DNA of 64,000 nucleotides from Isoetes taiwanensis (Eukaryota; Streptophyta; Lycopodiopsida; Isoetales; Isoetaceae). Below, piece by piece: positions 46,931 to 59,334 of this stretch (the first letter of the stretch is position 1; the number at the start of each line of letters is the position of its first letter). A program made the translations under genes and the position numbers. The stretch spans positions 2,972,978 through 3,036,977 of the forward strand of contig JAJEKV010000078.1 in NCBI GenBank assembly GCA_021234155.1, written 5' to 3'. The notes beneath the pieces were generated by a model that was given only the letters and a program-made list of their open reading frames with translations, was not told the DNA's origin and did no database searches.

Positions 46931-47975
46931 ACCGGGTAACCGCTTGTGTTCATTGCTTATATTATTTGTGTTCATTGTTTGCTTTGTTATTTATGCAATA
47001 GTCAATTCACTATTTTGATCAATAAGAAGTGTAGAATGTGCAACCGCCGGTTCATTATTTTGATCAATAAGAAGTGTACAACCAGTTCACTACTTTGTTC
47101 ATATATTTTGTACAATAAGTTGTCCAAAGACTTAATTGTCTTGGGTTTCATCCGAGTCTTCCGAGATACCTCCGTGCACATTGTCTGCTAATAGTAGTGC
47201 CAAATAAAAGGTAAACTGAAAAATTAAGAGTGCAAGGTGACCAAACATACCGACTATCAAATGGGTGGTAGAATGAATGAGGTCCCCTCCCCAAACCTTG
47301 AGTTGGTCGGGTTACTCGAGCCATGTCAGCCCTCCATATCCTTGCAAACCCAACATCCATCCCTTGCACGCGCTTACAATTTGGTGTGGTCCACCCCAAT
47401 TTCCACCATCTCCCTCGATAATCCTTGCCTTGTCTATTGCAAAAGATCCTCGGTCATGTTCGTGTCCCCAGACATGGCAAGATAGTTCACCCATCCCGGG
47501 TGTCCGGGCCTCATTGAGTTGCCGCGGACTAATGTCAAGATGTTGCCGTGGAGTCGGGCAAGTCCCACCTCTTCAATGGGGAATTGAGTGCTGATTGGAT
47601 TTGCACGTGCCTAACCGAGGTATGCAACCCCTATACTTACATTATGCACATGACCAAAGATCACCCGAAAGCAAGATATGTGTGTCATCTAAATCGCATA
47701 TGACTTGCTCTTCATCAAAGATCCTCCAATGGTTGTGAGTTCAGTTCACATTGGGGACTAGCAGAACAAGAGGTTCAAGAACTTGGTCAATTCCCTCGGG
47801 ACGCCCGGATGCATCGCAATAGGTGCCTCAAGTGGACTTAACCCTTGTCTCACCCTAAAGTCTAAGTTTCCTCACCGTAATCTTCTTGTACACCCTTTGA
47901 AACCAAATATGGATGCCACTCTAGACATCCCTCTTGGGTACATAAACTCCCTAAGCCTTCAGCACTTGCAGCTTC
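46931..47975. other. Middle part of pogo-like element, no clear gene, copy 2
   Basis: Counterpart of 19335-20375 with the same direct repeats (47008-47085) and the same unrecognised minus-strand pieces. Confidence 0.35.
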
Positions 47976-47979
47976 CCCT

Positions 47980-49728
47980 TGCATCAGCCTAATTTCCTCC
48001 TCTCTCTCTCTCTCCTCCCTTAGCCTTGTGGCCTCTTGGCAGACCTCCTCCCTTCGGCCTTCCTTCCTCCTTCGCCTCTCAACCTTCCTCGCCGCCCACT
48101 GCTCAATTTCAATTTCTGGCCTCTGCCCTTCTAGCCAATTCGCTCTCAAGGCCTCACGTAAAACCATCAATTGATATGTGAACTCTCCCTCCTAGATCCG
48201 GGGCAAAGCCTCTCTTCCTTGCCCTTATGGTCCGTGGATGGCATGCCACATGTTTGAGATGCTTCATGCAAAGCGCCCATAGACCCTCCAACATCATTGA
48301 CATGCACCGACCACCACCACAAAGAAAGACCTTCAATGGGTAATTCATGGTACGCTCCACATGCTCGGGACAGGCACTTGCTCACCACTGGATTGTGTGG
48401 CGCTTGATCATTTTGCACATCAATTGGGAGTTGTCCGTAAGGCCTCCCATAGCCTGGTGCACTTCGCCATGTCAAACGCCCCACTTGTCCCATATCCGGA
48501 TGATAATCTTCTCCCGCCTCGCTCCCCTTTGTAATGTCTTCAACACGCACCCTCCCAAACCCGTACATTCTTGGCCCGGCTTAACCTTCTCCTGGTCAAA
48601 GGGCCATATACCAAAGGGCCCTAAAACCCGCCTTTGATGTTGTTGGGTGTAGGTCGCGATGCAATTGATTGTGAAATCAATTTCGCTATCTCCTCCTTCT
48701 TTGGTTCTCGCCTTCCCTTTGCTAACCATGTAGGTAGCTCTATGCCTCTTGAATGATGCCTTGAAAGGGCAAAGCATGCCACATCTAGAGGTTGGAGTCT
48801 ATGAGATGTGTGTGGAGGCAATAAAGGCAAAAGTGAATGCCCTTCTTGTCGCCAATATAACTTCCAACTCTACATGACCGCCATGACCATCCAAAATGAT
48901 AAGGTGAGGCTGATCTAGGGATACACCACTGAACTCTTGCTACAAAATGTGACAGCCATGATTTAAATAGTTTTTGATGTCATCCAAGCCGAGGATTGGA
49001 CAATTCTAATGGCACCTTCTTCACATCTTGCAATGTTGTCCCCGCCTCATGCGATTACCTTTAAAATATACATGTTGGGGATCCTATACCCCTCAAAGAT
49101 TAACACAAACCAAGATTGTAACCCATTCCCCTGTTCATGACTACCTCACTCACCCTATTCCCCTTCCTAGCTATGATTTTCAGCCCTTCACTTTCCCCCG
49201 CCTCGGAATTCCGGCCTCCACTGTTCCATATCCTTGAGGGCGGAAAGGCAAACTCAGATAAATAACTGCTTAAGCCCCAGATAGAAGTTGTCCGTGTTCT
49301 CCCTGGTCATGGCACAGCCCCGGCCACATCTAGGGTTTCGGACTCCTCGAGAGCAACTCGGGGTGTCTTTGCTTAAAGAGCTTCCACCACTTCGCATCGC
49401 GGTACTCGGATATACCACAAGACCCCGCTTTCTAGCCATCTCACGCTTTTCCTTGACAAAGCAGATAGTGTAACCCCCATCCCTTGCTCGCCTCTCTAAG
49501 GGCCCAATTGACGAGCTCCTCCTCTTGGAGAGTTGTCAATACTTGTGGATGGTTTGTTTGCTTGTGGTCCTGCTCTGACCATATAGCCAATCCTCGATTG
49601 TGGACTCCCGTATACCTGACCTCCTAGATGCCTCTCTATCGAAATGCCAAGTTCAAGCACTCTTCGAGGATGTCGGCATTTGCTCCTCCTGGTCCATTGA
49701 CCTCCTCCACGCCTGGCCTCCTTGGCAT
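47980..49728 (-). pseudogene. Pogo-like DDE_1 transposase relic, copy 2
   Basis: Counterpart of 20380-22142. The helix-turn-helix turn is better kept here (RRSGIRESTIEDWLYGQSRT in one frame), and PPHTSHRLQPLDVACF is present at 48830-48780. The coiled coil (ARKVERRRRKEGRREE) lies at 48110-48060. The DDE segment between is more broken than in copy 1. Combining copies suggests the source gene was full length. Confidence 0.82.
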
Positions 49729-50386
49729 TGGACCAAGAGCAAGATCGCCTGTGGTGCCCTCCTCTTTGATCCGGGGCGCAGCACCCTCTTGGATGATGCC
49801 GCCCTCCTGGTACCTCTTTCAACATCGGATTCTCTTCGTGCTCTCGTCGAAACCATGGCTACCTTCGTGTTCCTCACAACCTTCTCTCGAGAACATATGA
49901 ACTATGAAAGGAGGGCAAGATTTTATGTCCATGGAAGCCATAGCGGGAGTCGGAGAATTGAATTGGGAAGAATGCAATCGAAAGTTAGTTTTAAAGCCAA
50001 TTAGCTTCAAATCGGCATTGAATTCCGCAAGCTTCAAATCTAAGATGTTCTGGGTATTTTCTCCAAAGACGCTGACGGGTCATCCAGTGCACGAGAATGG
50101 TCACCCAGGGCACGGTGCTTGGGACCTCCACCCACGTCAGAGGCCAATGCAGGCACGATTGATGGATGCTGGTGTCTCGGTTGACGGAACCCCACATAAT
50201 GACACCTGGCCACAAGATGACGGTACATAGATGCGGATACCCATGGCAGCATGACGATAAGCCGCGAAGGGACGGGGCTGACCGTAAGGTTCGAGGTGGG
50301 GTCATGGGCAGAGGCTTTACCATACCCTAATGGTCCCTTCTCCATGAAAAATTGCAACCGCTAATGCATTTTTTGGCTTAAAAGAG

Positions 50387-51460
50387 TAAGATGATGGAAA
50401 GGATCAATGGTAGCATTTACTTTGCCATAGAAAAGACAAGACCGCCTCGAAATTGTTCTGCCGCCATCGCCTACCCTCATACCACATATGGCCTAGTAAG
50501 ACATGTGACAGCAACAAGTGCCCAATACTGCCGAACGTTAGTAACATGCTTGTTAGTTCATACATATGTGGTGCACTTCATAGTTGGTAGGCATCCAATA
50601 ATAAATGTATATGCCAATCACCAAACGTGACTATACCTCTTGCATATGAATAGATGCTTGAGTTGCTTGCAAATAGACAGCTCTCGAGTTGCTTTCAAAG
50701 ACATGGTGTTTGCCATAATAATGTTCAAGTCATAGCTTTTCTCCTTTTCAAAATTTTTCTTTTCCGTTTTCACATAATATTAAAACAGTCCATGTGTTAC
50801 ATCATAGTAAATGATGGCTCTACTTGTATCCATTTAAGATTCCCAAAACTCAAGAAAGATCTCGTGGCGGTGCATTCTCCTAGGGTCCGATTCCATGGAT
50901 AAAGGGAAAAATCAAGGTAAAATATGATAATGATGCCTAAGGACTCACTACAAGCAATGATGAGATTATGGCCTTCAATGAGTTACAATGACATGAAATT
51001 ATCAGAACCAAGTGCAAAAAGTATGAACACATGCCTAAGGAAAAAGAAGAGAGGTTGGGACCATCAATTCTCATCTATGCAATGCGTGAATTGGTCGTGC
51101 TACACTATATGCCAAAAACGGACACATGATAAAACAAACAAACCCAAGCTTCAGTTTCATGTATTAAGTGCTCAAATATACATAAGCAAGCAAAACCTAG
51201 AAGATTGCCGACATAGCATCAAGTGTGAAAACATGTGATAATCGGTTTTTCAAATGTTTATGGAAATTGACATGAATGGAACAAGAAGATGGACTTCTTG
51301 GACAAAAATACCACCTCTGGATTGGTACGAGAGCCACGTCCAAGGTTGTAGCTTTCTAAGATTTGCCCAGGTTATGCAATTTTAACAGTTTTTAATTTGC
51401 ATCATCATTCAATCTACTTGAATAATTCATCTTCTCTTTCCTAATGCAAGCATGTCTGAG
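50387..51460. other. Unassigned AT-rich DNA, copy 3 start
   Basis: Counterpart of 1-1085 and 22793-23845. No gene recognised. Confidence 0.45.
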
Positions 51461-51463
51461 GTT

Positions 51464-52931
51464 TCAAACTGTTATCTTCTTAGCAAGTGCTGGACTCCCA
51501 CTAGTAAATCTATGAGCGTGAATCGCCATCGAAGATACCTCTACAAAGATAAACATGCTTTGCTCCAGCAAGATAACCAGAAAAAATGATCGATGAGAGC
51601 TTAATATCATGATAGACCCAAAGTGCAAGTAAGTCATAGGTAATGTTGCGGCTAATGATTCCAATGCCAGGCGCCTATTTGACATGTGCTTTTAATTAAT
51701 CACAGACAAACCCTGTTATCCCGCCAAGCCTTCACCCAAGCAAAACACAACGAGAAAAGCCTTTGCTCGATGAACAGATACATACATAATTTGGTCATTT
51801 ATAATAGCCTTTCTAAATGCCCCTGCCTCGACAAAGTGGATCAACAAAGATATTTATTGACCACCTTCATTTTATCAACAAATAAAAGGATTCTATGCAT
51901 AAGACAAGCCGGCAATTGGAAACCATTGTCTTCCACACCAAAGCCCCACATTTCTTAGTTTCTTAGCCACCCCGAAGCTTATGATTACTTTGAAGTTGAC
52001 CAAGACATTAGAGGAGAAAGCAGTCTTTTTCAAAACTTACCAAACTTCAACATGTATCTTAAAAAACTTAGGATTGTAAGATCTTTGCATAGACTGACTA
52101 AATTATGATATGGCACTTGAGAAAGAACTATAGCACCGTGGGAGAGTCAAGCATCGCAAGAAGGGGGCATTTGAGCACGTGCTTTCTATCTTAAACCGCA
52201 TGCCATCCCGTTGCTTGAGCAGATTATTCAAGTAATTTTGGAGATAAACTATCACACCTTTGTTCCATAAAGCTTAACTCCCTCACATCTAAAGCTTTTT
52301 CCTCTTCAATTAATCGCTTGTGAAGTAAAGGTGAAACTTTCAAAAAAGAGAATTGCGCATGCAAGAGCCACATTGATTCATATTGTTCTTTGTAACACCC
52401 ATCTTTCTAAATGTAATCGTATTTAATCGTCCGGTTTTGTACATAATTGTCCACTTTTCTACGTAAAAGACGATAACAAACAAATACCTGCTTGCAAACA
52501 AAGAAAGAATTCCACTTCCAAAGACTCCACCCCCAACTACTACACGTCCCTAAAAATGCCTTTGTTCTCCATGATTGCCGCATAATATGTTCCCTCTGAG
52601 AACCCTAATAATGCTTGATAACTTGGAACACCTACTAATGACACCACCGAGCAATAGAAAAGAAGCTATTACAAAATCATATCTAGTATCTAATACTCCT
52701 TCTCTAATAGAAATGATATCTCCAAAAGCGACAAACTGGCCCAACCCCGGGTCCGTGGTATATAAACTTGGAGCATGTTTTGTCGATGAAGAAGCTGCTA
52801 TAATAATGAAAATACATTTTTGCACATGCTGATTCTATCTTCTTGTCGAACTTGTTCTTGTTCGGCTCCATTACTAATGTACCATTTCCCTTGACCTCAT
52901 TTATAAAACCAAGATGCCTCGTGGTACACAT
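51464..52931 (-). pseudogene. CARM1 (PRMT4) relic: PRMT4/CARM1-like relic, copy 3
   Basis: Collinear with the relics in copies 1 and 2, sharing their stop and frameshift. Small differences sit mostly at CTG/CAG sites (for example near 52555 and 52745) and may be consensus errors. It supports a single origin of the dead gene before amplification. Confidence 0.82.
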
Positions 52932-53874
52932 GCATGAAATCTATAAAATTGCATAATGACTTATATAACTTGCTAAAAGAGTTGACCAAGGGCTAGAAGA
53001 ACAATGTGAAGATGTCAGGTATGCAAACATAAGATTAACAAGGTTTGAAACAAAAGATCTGAGAATGTAAAAATGTAACAAGCTTTATACGAGACCCGTA
53101 GTTGTGCCATTACTCTTTAAATCCTCCATTGCTTTGCCAAAAGCATTGTTCATGTCAATGGATTTGAAACCTAGCTAAAAAGTCTTTGGATAGGATAGCT
53201 TTTACAAGTCAATCGAGTTAGTATCTTGTCACAAAATTTCTAAGAAATAATCTGCCGTCATAAGCCTCGCTATAATAATATCGTACATCATACATTATGT
53301 AAAGCCTAAGTTTGTCAATGGCGGCCTATAACATATATACATCCCATTAATGACTTGTCTAGCTTCACATGTTAGAAGCATGTTTATCTAGAACTGAATC
53401 AACCTCTTTTGTATTGTCCACCACAATCCAAATTTGAAGAGTAGGGCTCACTTTGGAGAACTCACATGAAAGAAAAGCTTTTTGTCAAAAAGCTTCCAAC
53501 ATTCTTGTCATGAGACCGTCCTTCTTCGGAATTTATAGCCTATCAACAACAGACCAAGGTTAAAACAACTAATTTATGCAAGGAATTTCACAACAGATCC
53601 ATTTAACCAGGCAGAATATTAATGACAATAGTAATGTGACGAATTGGAATGAAGCTAAGCATAATGGGAAGAAATTGAACCAGACGACCCCATCGCAAAT
53701 GCCTTCTGGGACGAACCTAAAGGAAATCTCTGGCAGGGCAATAATTGTCTACATCGTAGTGCTTTTGGCAGAGTCTACACTCCTAGGCTCTGGTTGAAGC
53801 CCCTCACTATTTCGGTTTCTTGCAATGCGGTTCTAGGTCTTTTTGGCTAGGCCTAGTTCTTGCAATACGGTTCT
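52932..53874. other. Unassigned DNA between CARM1 relic and SINE, copy 3
   Basis: Counterpart of 2461-3398. The palindrome area (53770-53860) is rearranged and includes a partial second run of the sequence leading into the SINE. No gene recognised. Confidence 0.4.
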
Positions 53875-53877
53875 GGT

Positions 53878-53993
53878 AAAAAAATTGAAGTTGAGTTGTG
53901 AGGTTTTCGATCCTCGGACCTCTTGATTTCCACGATGTCCGACAAAAGATTCCAAAGATGGCACAAGCACTCTTCCACCGAGCTACAACCCCA
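53878..53993 (-). repeat. SINE-like tRNA modules, copy 3 (fused)
   Basis: The middle of the two-module arrangement is deleted: the outer module runs directly into the A-box half of the inner one near 53941-53950. With copies 1 and 2 this gives three different module numbers at one position. Confidence 0.55.
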
Positions 53994-54212
53994 ATTAGTG
54001 TTTAATTATTTGCAAACAAATTATAACTAGCAGAAGGGCAGGGTTGAGGTATTGGAAAAGATTATAAAATATTAATGTGTGCTAGTATGTTCACAGATAT
54101 CAGTTGAGACCTACAATGGCAAGCCTAGTCCAATGGAACCCTAATTCTGCAAGGAACATCCCGTGTTTTCGTGATTGCATAGCTTAGGATCTTGTCCATT
54201 GCAATCAAAAGT

Positions 54213-54781
54213 TTAAAGGTTTAAAAAAACGGTAATAATTATACAATTTTTATGAGCAAGAAAATAAGGGACAGAAGGAACAAAGAAGAGCAAAATTATA
54301 TTTTCAAATGTATTGTGCTTCGATGGTGTAACACCATAGAAATTCAATGCGAAGCTGTGAATTATTGACCTCTTGATTGCGGCACGTTTTGGTTTTGAAG
54401 AATAGTAGTAGGACAGTGTTAAGGTGCAACAATTGGGTATTTGATTGAGAGTGAAGCACATCGAATTATGTTGTTGGTTGAGTGGTGAATTGGTTACAAG
54501 AATAATTACATGTGGGTGCTCCAAATTTCGTCGACATGGGCATGCAAATACATGACCTTATCTATTGGGATACCAAGAAAAAGAAAAACCATCTTTGAAG
54601 CGCCTAAAATAGAACTGCATTTGAACTTCATCCCCTGATCACAAACAGACCATTGCACCCAAAATTGAACTTTCAAAACATTAATAGCTTTCATTGTGCT
54701 TTTAAGAACCACCCAACTTACCTTTTCTGGCCTTTTCTTGGCTTCGTTATGGTTTAAAACCATCAAACTTATTTTTTTCAA
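54213..54781 (-). other. Unrecognised open stretches in the private insertion
   Basis: Two overlapping minus-strand stretches (54781-54506 with KVSWVVLKSTMKAINVLKVQ, and 54524-54213) have no recognised domain. They could be exons of a captured gene or chance frames. The part 54790-55410 shows nothing I can assign. Confidence 0.25.
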
Positions 54782-55419
54782 ACTTGTGTTGTGTCATTGC
54801 TTTGCTATTGATATTTAATGTTGGATTCTAATGAGGCATGTATAATGTAATGTAGGTAAACTACAATTGGTTGTTTGGATATTGATTCTGCTTCATCTAC
54901 TATCATTCTGCTTTGCCTTCTTTGTAGATACATGATTCTACAATCTATGTAGCGGAGCATAAACGTGCTGGATCAGATGTTTATCCTGGATTTTTTTTAT
55001 TCAGAAGATAGAAAACTTGGTAATATTACTGCATTTTGGCTTCCTATAAGTTGTGGGATGCACCCTAGCCCAACCAAGGCATCTTGCTGTGGAATTGCAG
55101 CTCTGCAGTTCTGCTGATTGCTGATGTTGTTGCAACAACCAACATGCTATTAACAACAAAGAACGCATTAGGTTCTACACTTCAACGTATTCCAAGAATT
55201 ACCGCTTTGGTAAGACTAAAGTGCAAAGTCTTACTCCAATGACAAGGATCAATTTAGAACAGTTCAAGACATATTCCGTAACACGAAACTCTAAGTTGTA
55301 GACTAGGACCTTTTCCTCACCTTCATCTGGTCTTCAAAAGTTCATAATAGCATCTTCCATAACCTACACTCTGCTGCAAGGCCATCCATATATAATATTG
55401 TCATAAATCAATTACCTAG

Positions 55420-55778
55420 TTAGCCAGATATTGGAAAAAGGACTTTCAAGCATGCAAAAGGTGCCATTTGTGATATTCTAAGTTGTGCTTGCAATGGAAA
55501 TCCCCACATCAAATGATCTAGCTTTAGTTCAATGAATAATGAGATTGGCAGTGCTTTCCATCTTCCATCATTTCCTAGAGCCCTTGGCCTGTAATCAACC
55601 CTTGGCCGAGCTGCCACATGTATTCCTTGTAGTGCGACATACAGGCCTGCATGTCAGATTTTTTTTGAGCTATCCTTATCACATATAGGCTTGATTTTAA
55701 TACAGTTTGTTTCTTTGAAGGCTCGATGGCAGTAAACCTTCTGGCAGCCAGGCTATGAAACAACACATGCAAAATCAA
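55420..55778 (-). other. Unrecognised open stretch in the private insertion
   Basis: Minus-strand frame with RPRVDYRPRALGNDGRWKAL and ISLFIELKLDHLMWGFPLQ. No family recognised. It overlaps another short frame at 55575-55778. Confidence 0.25.
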
Positions 55779-56091
55779 ACCATTTCAACCTAACTACAAA
55801 TTAGAAACCCTTACCTGCATTAAAAGGATCTGCAAGAATGCCCCTGATCATAGCTTTAAGTATCTGCTTCCACTTTCTGTAACAAAAGCTTAAATCCACC
55901 TGCAATGATCTGTCATGATTGTTTGAATTATTCCTATCTTTGCCATAAAACCACAAGAAGTGATGGAAGAGGAAAGAAATGTAATTGATGGTAAAGCGGA
56001 CAGAAACAGAGATGCAAATGTTGCATTATTGCTAGAAAATGTAAGGGGCAGGTATTGTCAAAGATGTTTTACAGAAATACTAGAAGAGCAG

Positions 56092-56670
56092 TCACAAGGG
56101 TATCAGACATAGCTCAGTATGCAACAACGATTGACCATAATTAACCATGAAGGAAGTGCTGTACCTGCTAATACAATGGAGAATAGGGCAAGGAAAAGAA
56201 AGTATGCAGAAACCCCAGAACAGATGGTTGCTTGTAATGCAGCTGTTGATGGTTGGCAGAGTACAGACCAACGAAAGAAAAAAGAAAAAGGCAAGAATGA
56301 TGCATCTGGTTGAAATAGCTAAGCAAAATGCAAGAGCCAAACCGTTCCTGCCATAACCGTTCTGATTGCTGCTGCCCGATTCTCTGCCATAGCCTGATCC
56401 ATAGCCGCCGTTCTTACCTTCGTTGTACCATGCCCTAACGGCCCTGCCCGCGTGCACAGCAGAGAAAAGAAGAAGAACAAGAATAGCCATATTCATCTGC
56501 CCTTCCAAACCCATCCTCTGATTCGCCATCCTATAGCCGTTGCCCTGCCGAATGATGCATCTATGCTTGCACAAGAAAAAACACCAAAGGGAGTCAGATC
56601 TGCCATACCCTAACGGATCGGCCGCGCGCGAACAGAGAAGAAGAGTTTTCAAGGACTTTCTAATTTTCAT
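56092..56670 (-). CDS. Putative secreted glycine-rich protein in the private insertion
   Basis: From the ATG at 56670 the frame stays open for 192 codons. An internal ATG at 56496 begins MNMAILVLLLFSAVHAGRAV, a good signal-peptide pattern (short N-region, hydrophobic core, small residues before a likely cut after HA). It is followed by the Gly/Tyr/Asn-rich WYNEGKNGGYGSGYGRESGS and NQNGYGRNG, like small plant cell-wall glycine-rich proteins. After about residue 105 the composition changes to hydrophobic and Cys-containing, which may be intron read-through. A direct DNA repeat (56430-56475 and 56605-56650) suggests internal duplication. No homologue is named. Coding is plausible but unproven. 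Confidence 0.4.
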   Translation of the reverse strand: MKIRKSLKTLLLCSRAADPLGYGRSDSLWCFFLCKHRCIIRQGNGYRMANQRMGLEGQMNMAILVLLLFSAVHAGRAVRAWYNEGKNGGYGSGYGRESGSSNQNGYGRNGLALAFCLAISTRCIILAFFFFLSLVCTLPTINSCITSNHLFWGFCILSFPCPILHCISRYSTSFMVNYGQSLLHTELCLIPL

Positions 56671-56783
56671 GGCCGTCCGATGCGAAATTAAGAAAACTAA
56701 TGGTTGAGATGAAAAACAGCCGACGTGGCAGGACACGTGGCATAGCTCAGAACGCAGGAAAGTGTGCAGGGGGTTAGGCAACC

Positions 56784-57995
56784 CTGCTAATAACCCCAAT
56801 TAATATTAGTTTAATATTAATAATAGACTTCATGTCTTCAAGGCATTGTAGTGATTCTACATCCTCCTCTACCTAAAGATTTGCCTTCTATTTATTTATT
56901 ACAAGCTCCAAATCCATCGAATAAACTCCAAGCTCCGGCAATGGCACTCGATGCTTCTTACGAAGTAGGCGTGGATTTTACACGTGGCTTTTTTGCATGC
57001 CGGTGGATTTTTTTTTAAATGTCATCACGTGTTATAGATATGTATTTTGAAAGGGTTAAACACATTATACCCAGCAGATAGCATTACTAGTGCCTTCCAC
57101 TTCGACATTAGATGTTTGTTAGAGATAAGTGGTGAATTACACTTCATGATCAGATTCCACACACTATCTTACAAGGATCTCGTTGTTCCTTTCTTCTTAA
57201 GTGTTATTCTCTTTTGGTGGTTCTATATTAGGTGTAACATTGTCTAAGTATGAAGGAAGGTGGGAAAACATCCGGATCAATATCATCGAATGGACATTTT
57301 TTTGTATTATATTAGAGAATGTTCACGAACTTAAACTAGCAATAAGGCAAGCTTGGGAAAAGGGTTATATGGAAAAGAAGAACATGCAAATGAAGGAAAG
57401 GAAAGTAAAACTAGCAAAGAGGGGAGGCATAAACATGCGGAGATATCAAATAGGTACATTTACCATAAGGTGTATTCCTAAGATATACCCATGAGATACC
57501 ATAAACTATTATTCAATTGAAAATCATAAGGAAACCGAAGACAACTTTTTTGTAAAAATAGGTGTTGCCACACTAGAAGTTGCCATTAATGCTATTATAT
57601 TACTTAGGACTTTGGTGTTTGCATGAGTCAAGGTTTGAAATGGCGGATCTTTATCCTCCTTAATTGCTAGGTTAAGCTTATTTTGAAGGTATAAGAATAA
57701 GAAGTGATAAGAAGGGTTATGTAGTTATCTGAAGATGTGTTTTAACTGTTTCTTCAAAGGCACTTTTTTAGTTATACACAAGAAATTTGGCGGCCTTGGC
57801 AGCATGAACATTTCTCTTTCCTTTATAAAATGCTTTTTTGTATGCACTCGAATTTTATTTGGATCATATGATAATTCAAGAACATGTGGAAATTGAACCC
57901 ACACTGTTGTCGTATGGTCTCGTGTCCATATGATAGATGGGTGTTGTTTCAAGTACCATGAGACTCCCATTTTGCGCATTTCCTTCTATTCTATT
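56784..57995. other. Unassigned AT-rich DNA, copy 3
   Basis: Counterpart of 3552-4826, holding the dispersed 300-bp repeat at 57150-57500. No gene recognised. Confidence 0.4.
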
Positions 57996-58030
57996 CTTTT
58001 ACCTTTCTTCTTTTTCTTTCTTCTTTTTTT

Positions 58031-58240
58031 ACCACTCGAGGACATCAGTGGGTTTTGAGCCTGCGTGGGGATTGCCCGTTACCAGTGGCTTGAGCACTAG
58101 ACCACCACCGCAGTGGGCTTTTATTGTCCATTCGTTATTCTGAACCACCCAGTGGTTGTCACTGGGTTTGAGCCCGGGTGGGGGTCATCTACAACCAGTG
58201 GCTTGACCACTAGACCGCCACTGTGGTAGGATTTTTTGTC
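58031..58240 (-). repeat. Dimeric tRNA-derived SINE, copy 3
   Basis: Best preserved copy of the dimer, with B boxes and A boxes in both modules and the pyrimidine tract (plus strand) at 57998-58030 as tail. The flanking GTCCATTCTTT is duplicated on the right, as in copy 2. Confidence 0.7.
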
Positions 58241-59330
58241 CATTCTTTTTTGTCCATTCTTTGTTGTGTTAGATTACTATTGATTAAATGGAGGGATTCA
58301 TTGAAGGCAATCGGCTCATCGTTTGGATGTTTGTCTAGTACGTCAATGCTCATGGGTACTTGGAACCTAATCCATAGCTCCATCGCTGGACCTTGGTCGA
58401 GTAGTGATATAGCAAAAAGAAAATATGGTTGTTTAGGACTCAATGACAGAGAAACCGCGTCCTCCATGACTAGTGTTGCTTCATTATATGCTGTGAGCAA
58501 TCCCTTTGCTTTTGCAGACTGTTGATATGTCCCATGACGTTGATCATTAACGATCTTTAGCTCGTTCCATGACCTTACATGGTGGAGGAACAAAATTTGT
58601 CGCGGTAGATGCCCTCACCGACGCTAGGCGAGAAGCAAAGCGTATTCTACATACTAATCGTTGTCTTAAACTTTTCCTCACAATGTTTTTTGTAAGTTCG
58701 TCCCGTTCTTGTTCTATGTAAGATTGATTTGGATATTGATGCGGACTATATATTGTCAATGTATATTGTTCATAGTATTGAATATATGTAAGTGTATCAA
58801 ATACCTGATCAAGATGTCGTAAGAAGTATCGGTCTAATAATGACCTCGCCTTCGAATGTAAAGGGTGAAGAGGTAGGCATTTAACAGCAGGGGACTTGTT
58901 TGTTTTATATGACATTATTCTCCATGATGCCTTTATGGCAGAAGATAGCGTGCCTTTAAGTATTCACCTAGCTCATTCCTATTACTTGATCTGGCAGTTT
59001 GTCCTTGAGAATTGTGTGCAGATACCTGCCTTGCATCGGGATTTGTATTCTCGTTATCAACGCTCTGCTGGTTATGGACCGATGATGGTTCTGGAACTAT
59101 ATGCCTCTCTCGAGTTATCTGAAATCTAGCTGTATCAAACCCCTTATATATGTAGCTATGTAAATAAGAAAAAGACGTGCATGGTGGATGCGACGTCAAC
59201 CATATCTGGCAATCAAGTTCATGGAGAAAAAATGCATTATACGACTATCCATGCATCGTCTCTACTCCTCCTCCTGTATTGCACGTAGCCCTTTGAATCA
59301 AGATGCTGGCAGAGAATAATGGTGTTGTGA
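58210..59330 (-). pseudogene. Helitron Rep/helicase relic, copy 3
   Basis: The most open copy. A 127-codon minus-strand frame (58593-58210) carries the linker VRSWNELKIVNDQRHGTYQQ through NESLHLINSNLTQQ before running into the SINE. A second frame (58915-58547) contains SPAVKCLPLHPL and TLTYIQYYEQY, which fit the conserved Helitron stretch normally written as RLPVHLP...LTYxEF. A third (59199-58933) holds SYLHSYIYKGFD and GLGEYLKARYLLP. The order fits one RepHel gene. Frameshifts between the frames remain, so it is not functional. Confidence 0.75.
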
Positions 59331-59334
59331 CTCT

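Larger units (their letters stand above)
45691..50327 (-). mobile_element. Pogo-like (Tc1/mariner) DNA transposon, copy 2
   Basis: 4637 bp, at the same position in the array unit as copy 1. Left end GGGCATGGTCGCC (one change) after TA at 45689-45690. Right end CCATACCC followed by TA at 50328-50329, with the inner part of the inverted repeat altered (GGCTTTACC for GGCGACC). Confidence 0.83.
22793..50386. repeat. Tandem array unit, copy 2 (longer)
   Basis: Copy 2 is 27.6 kb. It follows copy 1 collinearly to about 32930, continues into ABCC exons on the minus strand that copy 1 lacks at this point, then steps back at about 33804 to sequence matching 7660 of copy 1 and runs collinearly to the next pogo-like element. 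The extra length comes mainly from this internal duplication (about 3.4 kb) and a private LINE insertion (about 1.3 kb). Confidence 0.93.
54028..56783. mobile_element. 2.75-kb insertion private to copy 3
   Basis: Copies 1 and 2 read AAATTATAATAACCCC at this place. In copy 3 the sequence breaks after AAATTATAA, resumes as TAATAACCCC, and has 2.75 kb between, giving a 3-bp TAA duplication. The outer bases are CTAGCAG...GGCAGGGTTGAGG on the left and, as reverse complement, GCAGGGTTGCC on the right, a weak inverted repeat. TAA duplications are typical of PIF/Harbinger elements, but no Harbinger transposase or Myb-like partner is recognised, so the class is open. Confidence 0.7.
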
